A stretch of DNA of 6,042 bases from Intestinibacter sp. (GTDB lineage Bacteria > Bacillota > Clostridia > Peptostreptococcales > Peptostreptococcaceae), in the NCBI RefSeq assembly GCF_022780145.1, contig NZ_JALEXO010000174.1:1-6042 (forward strand), given 5' to 3'. Below, piece after piece: positions 5,007-6,042 of the stretch. How positions within the stretch are numbered: the first letter of the stretch is position 1; each line of letters begins with the position of its first letter. Both the position numbers and the translations under genes were made by a program. The notes under the pieces are model-generated. The model saw nothing but the letters and a program-made list of their open reading frames with translations. It ran no database searches and was not told where the DNA came from.

Positions 5007-5867
5007 TTACTTTTCCCAATGAGATGGTCTGCTCAATGCTTTTGGCAGCTTTGTTCTAGAATCACCTCTAGCAGTATTAACTTGAGATTGAGTCAAAAAC
5101 ATTGAATCCTCAAGATTAGCTCCCCTAATATCTGCATCTCTTAAGTCTGCACCAATTAAATTGGCTCCTTTCAAATTTGTATCCTTCATATTAGATGCTA
5201 TAAGTAATGCTCCTGCAAAATTAGCACCAATTAAATTTGTATTTGTCAGATCTTTCCCTATGAAATCATAACCTTGTTTTAAATTTTTTTTGTGTTTTGA
5301 ATTTCTTACTTTTTCATCAGATACCTTGTCTTTTACAAATTCATTGACCTGCTTCAAAATATGATTGACTTTAGTTCTATGTTTATCAATATCTATATTT
5401 ATAATTGATTGTTCATCCAACTTTGTAAGTTCTTCAGTTTCTGCAATAATAGAATTTAATTCATTTTTTATATTGTTATTTGATATAAAAGTTGATGCAT
5501 CTATAAGATACCATAGCATTTCATGTAGCTGTCTAATTATTAAAAATACATCAAACATCTTATTTGCTATCTCAGGTGATTTTATCCAATCCTGTCCCTT
5601 AAATGTTACCTGTGCTACTTTTTGACCCGCTCCAAAACAATCGTATGATATACAACCTTTTAAGCCTTTTTTTCTAAGGTTCTTATGTACAGAACACCTA
5701 AAATCTGATTGTAAGTTCATACATGGTTTTCCTGCTATTTTATCTTGAGGAAACCCCTCTGATTTTGAAAAAAATAAAGCAACACAACAAAGTCCAAAGC
5801 ACTTTTCACAATCAATTCTTAATTGTGAAATATTTTTATTGTCTATTTCATTTATTCGCAATTTCAT
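5007..5867 (-). CDS. Cysteine-rich pentapeptide-repeat protein
   Basis: A 286-residue protein of unknown function in two parts. The N-terminal part has eight cysteines (20, 23, 27, 28, 49, 58, 72, 77) in a CxxCxxxCC plus CISYDCFGAG pattern. It resembles the metal-binding clusters of YkgJ-like proteins, so zinc or iron binding is plausible. The middle (about 100-200) is predicted helical and ends in a Lys-rich linker. Residues 205-257 hold about ten tandem pentapeptides of the A(N/D)LxG type, which fold as a right-handed beta helix of some 2.5 turns. The tail, FLTQSQVNTARGD to LPKALSRPSHW, is typical of such proteins. No signal peptide or membrane segment is seen. ATG follows AGGGGA with a 7-nt gap. 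It starts only 47 bp after the 5S gene on the same strand, with a TATAAT (5889-5894) but no clear -35, so rRNA read-through may drive it. Confidence 0.9.
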   Translation of the reverse strand: MKLRINEIDNKNISQLRIDCEKCFGLCCVALFFSKSEGFPQDKIAGKPCMNLQSDFRCSVHKNLRKKGLKGCISYDCFGAGQKVAQVTFKGQDWIKSPEIANKMFDVFLIIRQLHEMLWYLIDASTFISNNNIKNELNSIIAETEELTKLDEQSIINIDIDKHRTKVNHILKQVNEFVKDKVSDEKVRNSKHKKNLKQGYDFIGKDLTNTNLIGANFAGALLIASNMKDTNLKGANLIGADLRDADIRGANLEDSMFLTQSQVNTARGDSRTKLPKALSRPSHWEK

Positions 5868-5888
5868 ACCCTTTCCCCTATTATTTAA

Positions 5889-5894
5889 ATTATA
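5889..5894 (-). promoter_or_regulatory. Possible -10 box of the pentapeptide gene
   Basis: A perfect TATAAT on the minus strand, with a predicted start near 5882 and a leader of only ~15 nt. The -35 positions fall on the end of the 5S gene and match poorly (ATCTTT at 17 bp). Either this is a weak promoter or the gene depends on transcripts that pass the 5S end. Confidence 0.35.
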
Positions 5895-5901
5895 ATATTT
5901 T

Positions 5902-5914
5902 AAAAATAAAAAAA
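5902..5914 (-). terminator. U-tract at the end of the rrn operon
   Basis: Directly after the 5S closing helix the minus strand reads TTTTTTTATTTTT. No separate hairpin stands between 5S and this tract, so the 5S helix I (5915-5927 with 6028-6040) would have to serve as the terminator stem. This is an unusual or leaky arrangement, with a gene 35 bp further on. Confidence 0.5.
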
Positions 5915-5916
5915 GA

Positions 5917-6037
<121 letters not shown>

Positions 6038-6042
6038 ATCTT

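Overview
The window is AT-rich chromosomal DNA from a low-GC Gram-positive anaerobe, most likely a member of the Clostridia. The evidence is the purine-rich Shine-Dalgarno sites, the rRNA sequences, the AT-rich promoters, and an oxygen-sensitive class III ribonucleotide reductase under NrdR-type operators. The gene order (pentapeptide gene, aminotransferase, nrdDG, all between rRNA operons) fits my memory of Peptostreptococcaceae such as Clostridioides difficile or a close relative. That family-level placement is inference, not a database match.

Both ends lie in rRNA genes on the minus strand. The left end holds only the first ~26 nt of a 16S gene, preceded (reading leftward) by a tandem-promoter rrn control region. 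The right end holds a complete 5S gene, the tail of a second rrn operon. The block is therefore the spacer between two tandem, same-direction rrn operons, and may be a whole short-read contig cut at the rRNA repeats.

From right to left: the 5S gene and its U-tract; 47 bp later a minus-strand gene for a cysteine-rich, pentapeptide-repeat protein; a long bidirectional terminator shared with the convergent plus-strand gene for a PLP aminotransferase; a ~350 bp divergent intergenic region; the minus-strand nrdD-nrdG operon with its own terminator; then a ~360 bp rrn promoter and leader region with P1, P2, leader hairpins and a boxA-like element.

NrdD (glycyl-radical reductase) and NrdG (radical-SAM activase) together make deoxynucleotides without oxygen. 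Two NrdR boxes 32 bp apart sit on the nrdD promoter. They show that the longest reading frame of nrdD begins too early; the better start is a TTG codon, giving 787 residues.

The most interesting unexplained signal lies between the aminotransferase gene and nrdD. A good minus-strand promoter (TTGTCA-16-TATAAT) is followed by a foldable ~220 nt stretch and then an intrinsic terminator, which ends just before the nrdD promoter. It looks like an undescribed small RNA or a structured, attenuator-type leader of nrdDG. No known riboswitch class was recognised.
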